Origin: Sphingobacterium sp. GVS05A
GTDB lineage: Bacteria; Bacteroidota; Bacteroidia; Sphingobacteriales; Sphingobacteriaceae
Assembly (NCBI RefSeq): GCF_019969845.1
Contig: NZ_JAHXYR010000009.1
Coordinates: 1-64,000 of the forward strand
DNA: 64,000 bases
Direction: 5' to 3'
The notes beneath the pieces are model-generated. The model did no database searches. It had not been told where the DNA came from and was given only the letters and a program-made list of their open reading frames with translations. Below, piece by piece: positions 18,939 through 27,906 of this stretch. The first letter of the stretch is position 1; each line of letters opens with the position of its first letter. The position numbers and the translations under genes were made by a program.

Positions 18939-20549
18939 TTGATGAACTTAAATAGCATCTTTCTTTTCTGCTTCTCTTTTTTTGTTATGCAACATGTTCA
19001 GGGACAAGTTGACATTATTCCAAAGCCATTGTATGCGAAAGTCTCTGATAAACAGATTCTTGTAAAGAACACATTCCTTGTTTTTGCTGATCCGGCATTC
19101 GGGACAGGAAGACAGTACTTTCAAAGACTTGTATTGGCAAAATATGGCCTGACCAGTTATGTTACAGATCAGCGAGATGCTGCGAATATCTGTTTGATAA
19201 GAGATGATGAATTGGATGAAGAGGCTTACAAGCTATCAATTACGGGGGCATCTATAAAAATTTATGCTTCTGCTCAGGCGGGCATTCTCAACGCTATATC
19301 GAGTGTTGACCAACTGTTTTCAGTTGCGGAGCACAAAGATAATCAGATTCGATTAAACACAATAGAGATCGAAGACAAACCTCAATTTGCCTGGCGAGGG
19401 TTTATGCTAGATGAATCGCGCCATTTTTTTGGTAAGGAGAAAGTGAAATCTTTACTGGATTGGATGGCTTTTTACAAGTTGAATAAATTCCATTGGCATT
19501 TGACAGATGAACCGGCTTGGCGTTTAAGTATACAAAAATACCCTTGGTTAACTCAAGTTGGGGGGATAGGCAATTATCTCGATCCTTACGCTCCCGTACA
19601 GTATTATAGTCAAGCTGATATCAGTGAGATCATCACCTATGCTGCTGAGCGAAATATTGAGGTCATTCCTGAAATTGATATGCCGGGACATGCTACAGCC
19701 GCAAACCGGGCTTATCCTTTTCTCTCTGGTGGGGGGAACGAAAAACATCCCGATTTTACTTTTCATCCTGCTAAAAATACAACATATACATTTTTGACTG
19801 ATGTTTTGCGTGAAGTGAAAACACTGTTTCCCTCTGTCTATATTCATTTAGGAGGAGATGAGGTCGCTTTCGGTAGTGATGCCTGGGATAATGATGCCAA
19901 AGTTCAGGAATTGAAAAAGACAGTAGGTCTAAAGTCCAACAAAGAAGTGGAAGAGTATTTTATTCGTCGTATGGCTGATTCTGTGGCTGGGATAAACGGA
20001 AAGATTATTGTTTGGGATGAAATGGTGGATGCGAAGCTGGCTAAGGATCAGACGGTCATGATGTGGTGGCGTCATGATAAACCAGAACAGCTAAACAAGA
20101 TTTTGGATAAGGGCTATCAGGTTATCCTAACGCCTAGGTTGCCCATGTATTTTGACTTTGTACAACAAGAGAATCATAAGTACGGTCGCAAATGGGGGAA
20201 AGGCTTCAATCCTTTGCAGGATGTGTACAATTTCGCTGGAAATCAATTGGATAGTTTGGGGAAAAGAAAAAAACAGGTCTTGGGTATTCAAGCTAATCTT
20301 TGGACTGAGACGGTGACCAATGTCAATCGTTTAGATTATCTTGTGTTCCCTAGAATAGCCGCATTAGCGGAGGCAGCATGGGTAACTGGAATAGGGCGTG
20401 ATTTTGATGAATTTACAAAAAAGTTAAAAAAGCATTTGCCCTTATACCGCGATCAGGGACTTTATTATTTTGATCCATTTAAGGACAGTAATCCAGAGCC
20501 TGCGGTTATCAAGAAATCGCAAAAACAATATATAGATAATCCAAAGTAA
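18939..20549 (+). CDS. GH20 beta-N-acetylhexosaminidase, short form
   Basis: The second GH20 exo-beta-hexosaminidase, 536 residues with signal peptide to about residue 22 (FVMQHVQGQ). The start may be the second Met at 18942. The GH20b domain begins at VDIIPKP and the barrel follows: WRGFMLDESRHFFG near 152, FHWHLTDEPAWRLS near 184, PEIDMPGHATAANRAYP near 244, and catalytic Asp307-Glu308 in HLGGDEVAFG. It stops soon after the barrel and lacks the extension of the GH20 at 3262, so the two are not recent duplicates and may prefer different linkages. It sits downstream of SusC/SusD pair 2 and 86 bases before the fucosidase, probably in one operon with it. Confidence 0.95.
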   Translation: MMNLNSIFLFCFSFFVMQHVQGQVDIIPKPLYAKVSDKQILVKNTFLVFADPAFGTGRQYFQRLVLAKYGLTSYVTDQRDAANICLIRDDELDEEAYKLSITGASIKIYASAQAGILNAISSVDQLFSVAEHKDNQIRLNTIEIEDKPQFAWRGFMLDESRHFFGKEKVKSLLDWMAFYKLNKFHWHLTDEPAWRLSIQKYPWLTQVGGIGNYLDPYAPVQYYSQADISEIITYAAERNIEVIPEIDMPGHATAANRAYPFLSGGGNEKHPDFTFHPAKNTTYTFLTDVLREVKTLFPSVYIHLGGDEVAFGSDAWDNDAKVQELKKTVGLKSNKEVEEYFIRRMADSVAGINGKIIVWDEMVDAKLAKDQTVMMWWRHDKPEQLNKILDKGYQVILTPRLPMYFDFVQQENHKYGRKWGKGFNPLQDVYNFAGNQLDSLGKRKKQVLGIQANLWTETVTNVNRLDYLVFPRIAALAEAAWVTGIGRDFDEFTKKLKKHLPLYRDQGLYYFDPFKDSNPEPAVIKKSQKQYIDNPK

Positions 20550-20635
20550 TAATCGGATGGACAACATATATCGGGTCAATAAACACAGATTTATTTGTCG
20601 TTGGGAGTAATCATTTTCAAAGAAATAATGATAAG

Positions 20636-22141
20636 ATGAAATATAATAAATTAATCACAACATTGATTCTCGGCAGTATATTGCTGGGGATAAAAACTAC
20701 TTCGGCACAATGGACAGGTCCTCGCAAGAAAGTCGAAAACAAAGTAGAGGTGAAATATGGCCCTTTGACGCCTGCACATCGGACAGATGAGGCGATGGAA
20801 CGGTTCCGAAACTATGGATTAGGACAATTTATCCATTGGGGTTTGTATGCAATTCCTGGTAATGAATGGGAAGGGGTCAGTGCTCGAAAAGGAGCCGCGG
20901 CATCCGAATGGATACGTACCTGGAGTGGGCCAACAGCACCGAAGGATTGGAAGAATACTTATGATAATCTCTACAGAAAGTTCAATCCTACAGGTTTTGA
21001 CGCAAAAAGCTGGGCTAAACAGGCAAAAGAAATGGGGGCAAAGTATCTTATTTTTACCACAAAGCATCATGATGGATTTGCCCTTTGGCCTTCTAAGTAT
21101 ACAGACTATACCGTCAAGAAAAGCCTTTATAAAAAAGATATCGTCAAGCAGGTCGTAGACGCTTATACAGCGGAAGGAATAGATGTATTTTTGTATTTTT
21201 CAATTCTAGAATGGAATAATTCAAACTATATGGGGAAAGCTCCCTCTACTCCTGAAGAAAAGGCTAAATTCAATAAGTTTTTGGAATACACGCGTAATCA
21301 GTTGCTAGAACTTCTGGAAAACTACCCGCAAATAAAAGGTTTTTGGTTTGATGGTACTTGGGATCAATCTTGGATCCAAGCGTACGATTTTACGTATAAA
21401 TTAGAAAAAGAGCTGCGTGAAAAGCATCCCGGATTGATTATCGGAAGCCGATTTAGAAATGATGAATTTGAAAAGCGGCATTTTGACTCCAACGGCGAGA
21501 TGCTAGGTGACTATGAACAAGGTTGGGAACGAAAAATGCCGAAGGAGTTTGAATGGTTGGAAGGACGTGACTGGGATTGTGTCATGACGATTCCACCGAA
21601 TGGTTGGGGCTATATGAAAGACTGGTCTGGGATTTATACCAAGACCTCAGATGATCTCATCGATATGTTGATGAATTGCGTTTCCATGAATGGCAATTTC
21701 GTGCTAAACTTTGGCCCTGACGGGAATGGTCATATGCATCCTGGAGAGGATAAGCTCGCCAAGGAGATCGGAGACTGGATCAAGATAAATGGTGAAGCGG
21801 TATATGGTGTCAGACATGCTGGTCTTGCTCCATCCAAATTGGGTTACTTTACAAAAAAAGAAGATAACCTTTACCTTACGGTCTTTAATCGTCCAGTCAA
21901 TAATATTGTTCGTATCGCTGTTCCTAAGGGTGCCGCTGAAGTTCCGGTTACTGCTACTATACTCCAAAATGGACAATCTTTAGAATTACGCCATACGGAT
22001 ATTGGTCTAGACTTAGACAAAAATACATATTACGATATTCGGCTTCCCAATTCGTTTAACTCAAATAAAGCTTTTGTGATCAAGATGAAATTAGGAAAAC
22101 CAAAGTCGCAAAGTGAAAAGCTGATGGATGCTAAAATGTAG
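20636..22141 (+). CDS. GH29 alpha-L-fucosidase
   Basis: An exported retaining alpha-L-fucosidase of 501 residues with signal peptide MKYNKLITTLILGSILLGIKTTSAQ. The GH29 barrel shows the substrate-binding FIHWGLYAIPGNEWEG (about 65-80), TTKHHDGFALWPS (about 141-153) and the nucleophile Asp239 in KGFWFDGTWD. A beta-sandwich C-terminal domain follows from about 400. The acid/base is not conserved across the family and I do not assign it; subfamily A or B cannot be decided by eye. Removing fucose would expose Gal and GlcNAc ends to the GH2 and GH20 enzymes nearby. It is the last gene of the plus-strand glycan locus. Confidence 0.94.
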   Translation: MKYNKLITTLILGSILLGIKTTSAQWTGPRKKVENKVEVKYGPLTPAHRTDEAMERFRNYGLGQFIHWGLYAIPGNEWEGVSARKGAAASEWIRTWSGPTAPKDWKNTYDNLYRKFNPTGFDAKSWAKQAKEMGAKYLIFTTKHHDGFALWPSKYTDYTVKKSLYKKDIVKQVVDAYTAEGIDVFLYFSILEWNNSNYMGKAPSTPEEKAKFNKFLEYTRNQLLELLENYPQIKGFWFDGTWDQSWIQAYDFTYKLEKELREKHPGLIIGSRFRNDEFEKRHFDSNGEMLGDYEQGWERKMPKEFEWLEGRDWDCVMTIPPNGWGYMKDWSGIYTKTSDDLIDMLMNCVSMNGNFVLNFGPDGNGHMHPGEDKLAKEIGDWIKINGEAVYGVRHAGLAPSKLGYFTKKEDNLYLTVFNRPVNNIVRIAVPKGAAEVPVTATILQNGQSLELRHTDIGLDLDKNTYYDIRLPNSFNSNKAFVIKMKLGKPKSQSEKLMDAKM

Positions 22142-22163
22142 CTAACTACAATATTTTAATTCC

Positions 22164-22208
22164 AAAAAGCTGAACTTAAACCATTGTTGGAATAAAGTTC
22201 AGCTTTTT
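22164..22208. terminator. Bidirectional terminator between GH29 and HAD phosphatase
   Basis: A 14-bp perfect stem (AAAAAGCTGAACTT / AAGTTCAGCTTTTT) with a 17-base loop sits between two convergent genes, with A/T runs on both sides. Confidence 0.8.
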
Positions 22209-22211
22209 CTT

Positions 22212-22856
22212 TTATACAATATTCAGTAGTTCCTGTGGAACGTGAATAATATGCTTTGCACCGTGTTGCCTCAATTCGTTTTCATCGCGAAAACCCCAGG
22301 TAACACCAATAGCTGTCACCCCCGCGTTATTGGCTGTGTCCATATCAACAGAGGAATCGCCAACATAATAACAGTTTTCTTTTGCTATTCCTAATGTCTG
22401 GAGCGTATCCCAGACAATCTCTGGATCGGGTTTGGCCGGATGTCCTGTGCGGTGACCAAGGATCAGATCAAAAGAGATCGTAGGAAAATATTTTTCCATT
22501 AACGGGATAACCGCCTCATGATATTTATTGGATGCTACAGAGATGAGATATCCTGAAGATTTAAGCGTCTGTAATAAGGAGATAATTCCAGAATAGGGTC
22601 GTGTATGAGATATTGTCTGCTCTTCGTAGTAGGTCTTAAATGCCGTTAGCAGTGTTGTTATTATTTCAGTGGTTCGTGCATGTTCGGGAAGGGCCCGTTC
22701 GATTAGTTTCTGTACACCATTACCTACAAATTTCTTGTAGGCCGGTAACTGATGTATAGGATAACCAAATCGCTGAAGGATCACGTTGCAACTGTCTCCA
22801 AGATCTTGTAATGTATCCAATAATGTTCCATCTAGATCGAATATTATAAGCTTCAT
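22212..22856 (-). CDS. HAD-superfamily phosphatase, phosphoglycolate phosphatase-like
   Basis: A cytoplasmic 214-residue HAD hydrolase. Motif I is FDLDGTLLDT at residues 5-14 (Asp7 nucleophile, Asp9 acid/base). A four-helix cap follows, then motif II Ser in SVASNKY near 115, motif III Lys in PAKPDPE near 143, and motif IV in YYVGDSSVDMDTANNAG near 165-180. Order and length fit the Gph/PGPase type, which dephosphorylates 2-phosphoglycolate, but related HADs act on other small phosphates, so the substrate is uncertain. It is convergent with GH29 and looks like a housekeeping gene outside the glycan locus. Confidence 0.88.
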   Translation of the reverse strand: MKLIIFDLDGTLLDTLQDLGDSCNVILQRFGYPIHQLPAYKKFVGNGVQKLIERALPEHARTTEIITTLLTAFKTYYEEQTISHTRPYSGIISLLQTLKSSGYLISVASNKYHEAVIPLMEKYFPTISFDLILGHRTGHPAKPDPEIVWDTLQTLGIAKENCYYVGDSSVDMDTANNAGVTAIGVTWGFRDENELRQHGAKHIIHVPQELLNIV

Positions 22857-22968
22857 GGGTTAAATCTAATAAAAAACAATGAAGGATTGAGCGTTCATTT
22901 TAGGGGTGAAATGGTGTTTTTTACAAGAATGTCAAGTTTTTTGACGCATCGCGGCTATACCTGTAAAT

Positions 22969-23006
22969 AAAAAGACAAGGCGCAATTCAGCGTGCCTTGT
23001 CTTTTT
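22969..23006. terminator. Terminator downstream of the nuclease gene (minus strand)
   Basis: A 13-bp perfect stem (AAAAAGACAAGGC / GCCTTGTCTTTTT) lies about 90 bases beyond the stop of the minus-strand nuclease gene. Confidence 0.75.
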
Positions 23007-23096
23007 ACTGTGGAGATCTTGGTATTTTTAAGGCTTATCAAGCTTTAAGCTACTGTCTTAATTGGAATAAAATAATCCGATTAAGCCGAAGATGAA

Positions 23097-24665
23097 TTAT
23101 TTCCAGATACTGGTATTGATACTTTCTTTTTTCCTGTTATCTAAATCGGGAAAAAATGTAAATCCTGTTACTTTTTCCAGTTCACTCACTGTTAGTTTAT
23201 AATTGTCAAAAGTACTTTTGGCAGGTGGAGTAACATTATCAATCTTATAGGCTATTGTGTAATATTCGCTTCCTTTCTTCATGGCTAACGCTTTGAAATA
23301 GTATTTTGGTTTTGCGATATCTTTTTTGTCGTTGTCTTGCGCGAAGTCCAGCAGATTATCGGTATCAGTTGTGGGCATTGCTCCCGTTACAACATACATG
23401 GTATCACATTGCGCGGTCCAGGTCCGTACCTTTGTTTCCAGGTTTGCCCAAAGACCTTGATTGAGACGGGATGCCTGTGCCGTCATATTGGTAAAATAAA
23501 ATGTTGTTTTATTGTGGGTAATATTCAGGTTGCGGTCAGCGCTAGGTAGCTGATGACCTCTGTCATAGCCCGTTGGTTGAAACCCTTTAAATAGATTTGG
23601 TTGGAATGCTGTTGATATAGAAGGATCATATCCCCAAGCATCTGTACGATTGCCCGAACCTAAAATGCTATTATATAATGGATAAGCTACCCAGTAAGCC
23701 ATTTTTAGCTTTTTATCATACAACATTGCATAGTTTCTTTGTGTGCTTGCATCAGGAAGAAAGTGCTGTATGAACACTTCATTATCGTTTAAATTGGTCA
23801 TTTTGGGGATTTCCAGATAGGCTTGTGAATCGCCGATCCCGCCATTTGGTTTACCATTGTCAATTTTGACATCAAAACTGTAACGATTTCCAGCTATTAG
23901 GTTTTTCAGATTTTGATGTTGTGGTGTTGTCCAGGTATAACTATCACCATTAGGAGCGATAAATTTAATAGCCTTTCCCGTGATATCCTCTCTGGGAAGG
24001 AGAACGAATTCCACGATAGCTGTTTGGTTGGTATTCACCGAAACTTTTCCTTGTATATCTTTCTTTTCAGTAAGGTTAACATTTAGTTTTGCGGCTGAGA
24101 GATCAAATCCTCCTTGTGTGTGTACCGAAGGTATACTGACGGCAATCTGATTGGCTTCTAAACCCGCTGTATTGGTAATGGAAAGATGAATCACAATCTT
24201 GCTCAATTGTCTTACAAAATTGAGTGGGACAGTATTGTTGGTTTTGTTGATATTTTTTGCATTGCTGGCATACATGAAATCCAATGCTGACTGGTTTGAC
24301 TGATCACTCAGATCGATTGGATATTGAAAATCAGTAATGGATTTATAAGGATAATATGCAATGAAATCTACCTGTTCATTTGGTAAAAAGATAGGTGACT
24401 TGCTTTGAAATAAGGAGCCATTAATCGCGAATACATGATTGTTGACAGTATTCACAATGGATGTTGATTTTAATCGCTGACCTGATTTGATCATATAAAC
24501 GCCAATTTGGTCGCCTTTGTCCCAAGAGGATCCAGTAGCTTTGGTGTTAATTTGGCCAACAATTGTAGGTGTAAATTGTAATGCAGCTCGCTCCATCCTG
24601 GACTCATTTTTTTCACATGAATTAAGGGTAAGCAACGTAATCATAAAATAAACTATTCGCCACAT
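23097..24665 (-). CDS. Fimbrillin-like / DNA-RNA non-specific endonuclease fusion lipoprotein
   Basis: A two-part exported lipoprotein. I place the start at 24665 (MWRIVYFMITLLTLNSC), which gives a lipobox Cys 17 residues in; an upstream ATG at 24701 adds 12 residues. The N-terminal half (to about 270) resembles fimbrillin-family proteins: NTKATGSSWDKGDQIGVYM, a YYPYK segment, and FVRQLSKIVIHLSI. The C-terminal half (about 300-520) is a NucA-type nuclease: YDRGHQLPSADR with the catalytic His, FTNMTAQASRLNQGLWANLE with the metal-binding Asn, and the later YVVTGA strand. Such nucleases cut DNA and RNA without sequence preference using Mg2+. The fimbrillin-like part probably displays the nuclease on the cell surface or pili. 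It is monocistronic with its own terminator. Confidence 0.85.
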   Translation of the reverse strand: MWRIVYFMITLLTLNSCEKNESRMERAALQFTPTIVGQINTKATGSSWDKGDQIGVYMIKSGQRLKSTSIVNTVNNHVFAINGSLFQSKSPIFLPNEQVDFIAYYPYKSITDFQYPIDLSDQSNQSALDFMYASNAKNINKTNNTVPLNFVRQLSKIVIHLSITNTAGLEANQIAVSIPSVHTQGGFDLSAAKLNVNLTEKKDIQGKVSVNTNQTAIVEFVLLPREDITGKAIKFIAPNGDSYTWTTPQHQNLKNLIAGNRYSFDVKIDNGKPNGGIGDSQAYLEIPKMTNLNDNEVFIQHFLPDASTQRNYAMLYDKKLKMAYWVAYPLYNSILGSGNRTDAWGYDPSISTAFQPNLFKGFQPTGYDRGHQLPSADRNLNITHNKTTFYFTNMTAQASRLNQGLWANLETKVRTWTAQCDTMYVVTGAMPTTDTDNLLDFAQDNDKKDIAKPKYYFKALAMKKGSEYYTIAYKIDNVTPPAKSTFDNYKLTVSELEKVTGFTFFPDLDNRKKESINTSIWK

Positions 24666-25022
24666 TGTATGTTGTGGAACAGTCCTGGACTTGTAAATCA
24701 TATTGATCGTTAGTGTTTGTTCGCAAAGAGGGGCAAAAGTACCTAAGAAAAGTTGGATTATCGGGGCATAAACCTGCCTTTTTGTGCAAGCAAATGCTTC
24801 GGGAATGCATCTATTTGATTTTTAGATATATTTATTGTGGTTATTGAATAATTTTAGAGGAAGACGGTTGTTTTTAAATAACGATAAATATTAGTGCTAA
24901 ATATGTTATTGGATATCGCTTTTTTTTAAAATTTTCCTAAAGTGACGAAAATAGCACAATGTTTGCTGTTAATGCCCGAACATATATTGATTTGATAATT
25001 TATTAATCGGTACTGAAAAGAA
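24666..25022. other. AT-rich divergent intergenic region
   Basis: These 357 bases separate the minus-strand nuclease gene from the plus-strand lipoprotein and must hold both promoters. It is AT-rich near 24820-24980. I see no clear consensus promoter, operator or RNA gene. Confidence 0.4.
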
Positions 25023-25727
25023 ATGAAGATAGTTTTTAGATTAAAAGAACCGTTGAGCAGGTTTTATGTGGTTATATGTGCATTGTTGATGACTTTTACT
25101 TTGTCAAGCTGTTTTGACTTTGTTGAACAGATTGACCTTAAACCCAATGGTTCGGGACATATTGCGGCAACATTGAACCTGAGTAAAAGTAAAACGAAGG
25201 TATCTTCTTTGATGAAGATGAAAAGTATAAAAGGAATACAGATACCAACGCAGGCTGAGATGGAAAAGGAGATTAAGGCAGCAGTTCAGTTGCTCAAGCA
25301 GACAAAGGGTATCTCCAATGTTCAGTATCAAACGGATTTCACAAATTTTATTGTAAATATATCCTGTGACTTTAGTCAGATCGAGTCGTTAAATGCTTTT
25401 TCGGATATATTGGCTAATCGGTTTAAGACAAAAATATCAAATTCAAATAGATACTATTATAACGCTCAGACCAACGTTTTTGAACGTAAATTTGTCGCCT
25501 CGAGCAACTGGAAGGCTAAATTTAATCAGTTGGGAAGCGACAACACCAATCAGTTTGCTGGTGCTTTTTATACTCAGATTGTGCGTTTTGAAAAAGCGAT
25601 AGCGGCTCAGGATAATAGCAAAGCAAAAGTTGCAGGCAATAAGAAGGGCGTACTACTAAAATTACCATTTACAGACTTGGTTTATGGAAAGTCTACTTTG
25701 GCAAATAAAATCACATTAACAAAATAA
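25023..25727 (+). CDS. Hypothetical lipoprotein
   Basis: A 234-residue protein with an N-terminal membrane signal (about 14-31) ending in TLSSC, a lipobox, so it is probably a periplasm-facing or surface lipoprotein. The mature part starts with FDFVEQIDLKPNGSGHIAATLNLS, alternating strands similar to bacterial lipoproteins that follow a FxExIxLxxxGSG pattern. A helical region (TQAEMEKEIKAAVQLLKQ) follows. I do not recognise a named family. It is 5 bases before the DUF4836-like gene, so the two surely form an operon and probably act together at the envelope. Confidence 0.75.
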   Translation: MKIVFRLKEPLSRFYVVICALLMTFTLSSCFDFVEQIDLKPNGSGHIAATLNLSKSKTKVSSLMKMKSIKGIQIPTQAEMEKEIKAAVQLLKQTKGISNVQYQTDFTNFIVNISCDFSQIESLNAFSDILANRFKTKISNSNRYYYNAQTNVFERKFVASSNWKAKFNQLGSDNTNQFAGAFYTQIVRFEKAIAAQDNSKAKVAGNKKGVLLKLPFTDLVYGKSTLANKITLTK

Positions 25728-25732
25728 CCTAT

Positions 25733-27721
25733 ATGAAATCAAAAATTTTATTGACTGGACTCGCATGTCTCTCTTTGATGGGGCCTGTGAAGTCACAAGA
25801 TTTAGTCAAGCTCATTCCTGAAGATGCAGAAATTATCGCTGCGTTTAATGTGAAGGAAATCGTTCAGAAGGCAAATGCAAACAAGTTGAATGAGTTGCTT
25901 CAGAAGGCGGGGCTGTTCAAGCAACTTGAAAAATCAGGTGCTTCAGTGGGGAATGATATCAAAAACTTAGGTATTGATTTGTCACAAACGTCTTATTTCT
26001 ATAACAGAAAGACAGACAGTGTCAGTTTTCTCGAGTTTATATTTCCGTTGTCCAATAAAGTGCAATTTGAAAAATTGCTACATGATGTCGGTGAATCTAA
26101 GCCCTTTGCCAATGGATATTCAAGCATCGGGATGAAGGCGGGTAGCGTGTTGGTTTACAACGACCGTGTGGCACGCTTTATTTCGTCGACAATGAGTACA
26201 ACTTTCTTCGAGAATGATTCCGTTGCTAACCGATATGGAATAAAGAAGGTTGCTTACATGGCACCTGCGGCTGACGCATATTCTCCCGAACTGGATTCCA
26301 CAACTGCGGTAGTGGATTCGGCAACGGCAGCAGTGGTGGAGTGGGACGAAGATGAAAAGGTACTGGAACCACTGTCTCCTCCGGTGATTGTAGAGAGTGT
26401 ACCAGATACGGTCGTAGCTCAGGTGGAAGCTGTTGATATTGCTGCCGATGCAGCTGTTGCTGCCGCCGAGGCGGAGGAAATGCATGATCCAAGTTATTAC
26501 GATTCGCTTTATACAGAATACGAGAATCAAAATAGAAAAAATGATTCTATACGCAATGCGCTTCGTGATAAGTGGTTGCTCGGAGAAGCGACACGTTTGC
26601 TGTCTGCTTCCTATAAACCTCTTTCAGTTTCAGATCAGGAAAAAGTTCTCAAAAACTTAGGATTGATCCGTCTATATGTACCGCATATCGAGGAACTCTA
26701 TCGTGGTCTTATACCTTATAAAACCATTCCTTACCTCTATATGGGGATTAATATGGACAAATTTAAAACCGGATATCAGGACGGAATGCTGGATTTGTTG
26801 CAGGATGGAAATGTATTGCGATTAAGAGGCTCTGTGGGATTAGATCGGGATCTTGCTGAAATGTCCAAGCGATTATATGCAAGAAAACCAAATGGAAAAT
26901 TCAACAAATATCTGACTGATAAAACACTTGGGTTCTTTAACGTTAATATTAATTCAGAAGCCTATTTGAGAGATATGCCTAGTTATACAGCAAAATATTA
27001 TAGCGGATTACTTGGCCCTCAGCAAGATTTGGTTGAATGGGGATTAATGGCACTTGAAGTTGCATTGGATGAGAAAGCGATTGCTCAAGTAATGCCGGGG
27101 GATCATCTATTTGTGGTGAATGGTTTACGCAAGTTCAGAAAGGAATATATTGATTATAGTTATGACGATGATTATAATGCAACAGAGGTAAAGAAGACAA
27201 AGGACGAGACACTACCTGTCTTTATCTGGATGTTTACATCAAAAGACCAGCGTTTGTTTAGAAAGGGACTAGATCTTGCTGTAGCTAAAACCTTTGGTAA
27301 AATACAGGATGGCATCTACGCATTCTCGTCCAAAAAAGGGCTAGATTTTCCAATGTATGTCCTTCTGAAAGATGATTTGGTGATGGTAAGTAATGATTCT
27401 TTGTCTTTACATGATATCCGTCAAAATAAAACGGCTGGCTCTGCAAATAAAGATTTTATTAAGTTGATGAAGCAAAACAAAATGTCTGCTGCGATTGATC
27501 TGCAAAAGTTGCCCGCTATGTTAAAAGAGATGGGCGTAAGTCCAGGAAGACAATGGGAGCAAACTGTGTCGCAATTGAATCAATATGGTAGTACAGCAAT
27601 CACTTCGAAGGGTATTGTGGGCAACCGTATGGAGGCTGAAATATCAACAAAACTGCCACAGACAAAAGAAGGTGCTATCAGCTATATGATTGATCAGATC
27701 CTGCAGGAGATCAGTAAATAA
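25733..27721 (+). CDS. Exported DUF4836-like protein
   Basis: A 662-residue protein with signal peptide MKSKILLTGLACLSLMGPVKSQ. The start DLVKLIPEDAEIIAAFNVKEIVQKANANKLNELL matches the DUF4836 pattern, in which the protein begins with a statement-like IP-x-DA strand and a Leu-rich helix. An acidic low-complexity insert rich in Ala, Val and Glu spans about 185-255 (AADAAVAAAEAEEMHD), followed by a charged coiled region (YENQNRKNDSIRNALRDKW). The rest is mixed alpha/beta with a KDETLPVFIWMFTSKD strand near 485. The function of the family is unknown. It is translationally close to the upstream lipoprotein (5-base gap). Confidence 0.7.
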   Translation: MKSKILLTGLACLSLMGPVKSQDLVKLIPEDAEIIAAFNVKEIVQKANANKLNELLQKAGLFKQLEKSGASVGNDIKNLGIDLSQTSYFYNRKTDSVSFLEFIFPLSNKVQFEKLLHDVGESKPFANGYSSIGMKAGSVLVYNDRVARFISSTMSTTFFENDSVANRYGIKKVAYMAPAADAYSPELDSTTAVVDSATAAVVEWDEDEKVLEPLSPPVIVESVPDTVVAQVEAVDIAADAAVAAAEAEEMHDPSYYDSLYTEYENQNRKNDSIRNALRDKWLLGEATRLLSASYKPLSVSDQEKVLKNLGLIRLYVPHIEELYRGLIPYKTIPYLYMGINMDKFKTGYQDGMLDLLQDGNVLRLRGSVGLDRDLAEMSKRLYARKPNGKFNKYLTDKTLGFFNVNINSEAYLRDMPSYTAKYYSGLLGPQQDLVEWGLMALEVALDEKAIAQVMPGDHLFVVNGLRKFRKEYIDYSYDDDYNATEVKKTKDETLPVFIWMFTSKDQRLFRKGLDLAVAKTFGKIQDGIYAFSSKKGLDFPMYVLLKDDLVMVSNDSLSLHDIRQNKTAGSANKDFIKLMKQNKMSAAIDLQKLPAMLKEMGVSPGRQWEQTVSQLNQYGSTAITSKGIVGNRMEAEISTKLPQTKEGAISYMIDQILQEISK

Positions 27722-27906
27722 GATGGTATTGAACTGAGCGCCAAACAATTTTATAACCCGATTGTTTGATGCAAAGTTTGTAATATTATGGTTATATTTT
27801 TATAATGTTAAAATAATATTACGCTATTTTGAACTGATAATGGTATTTTTGTGGTTTATTGTTTACACAATAATACGATAACGAAACGATTTATACTTTA
27901 TATAAT

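Noticed and set aside
26120..26530. 136-codon minus-strand ORF within the DUF4836-like gene
   Set aside because: Overlaps the repetitive acidic insert of the sense gene; reading is Cys/His-rich by complement bias, not a real protein.
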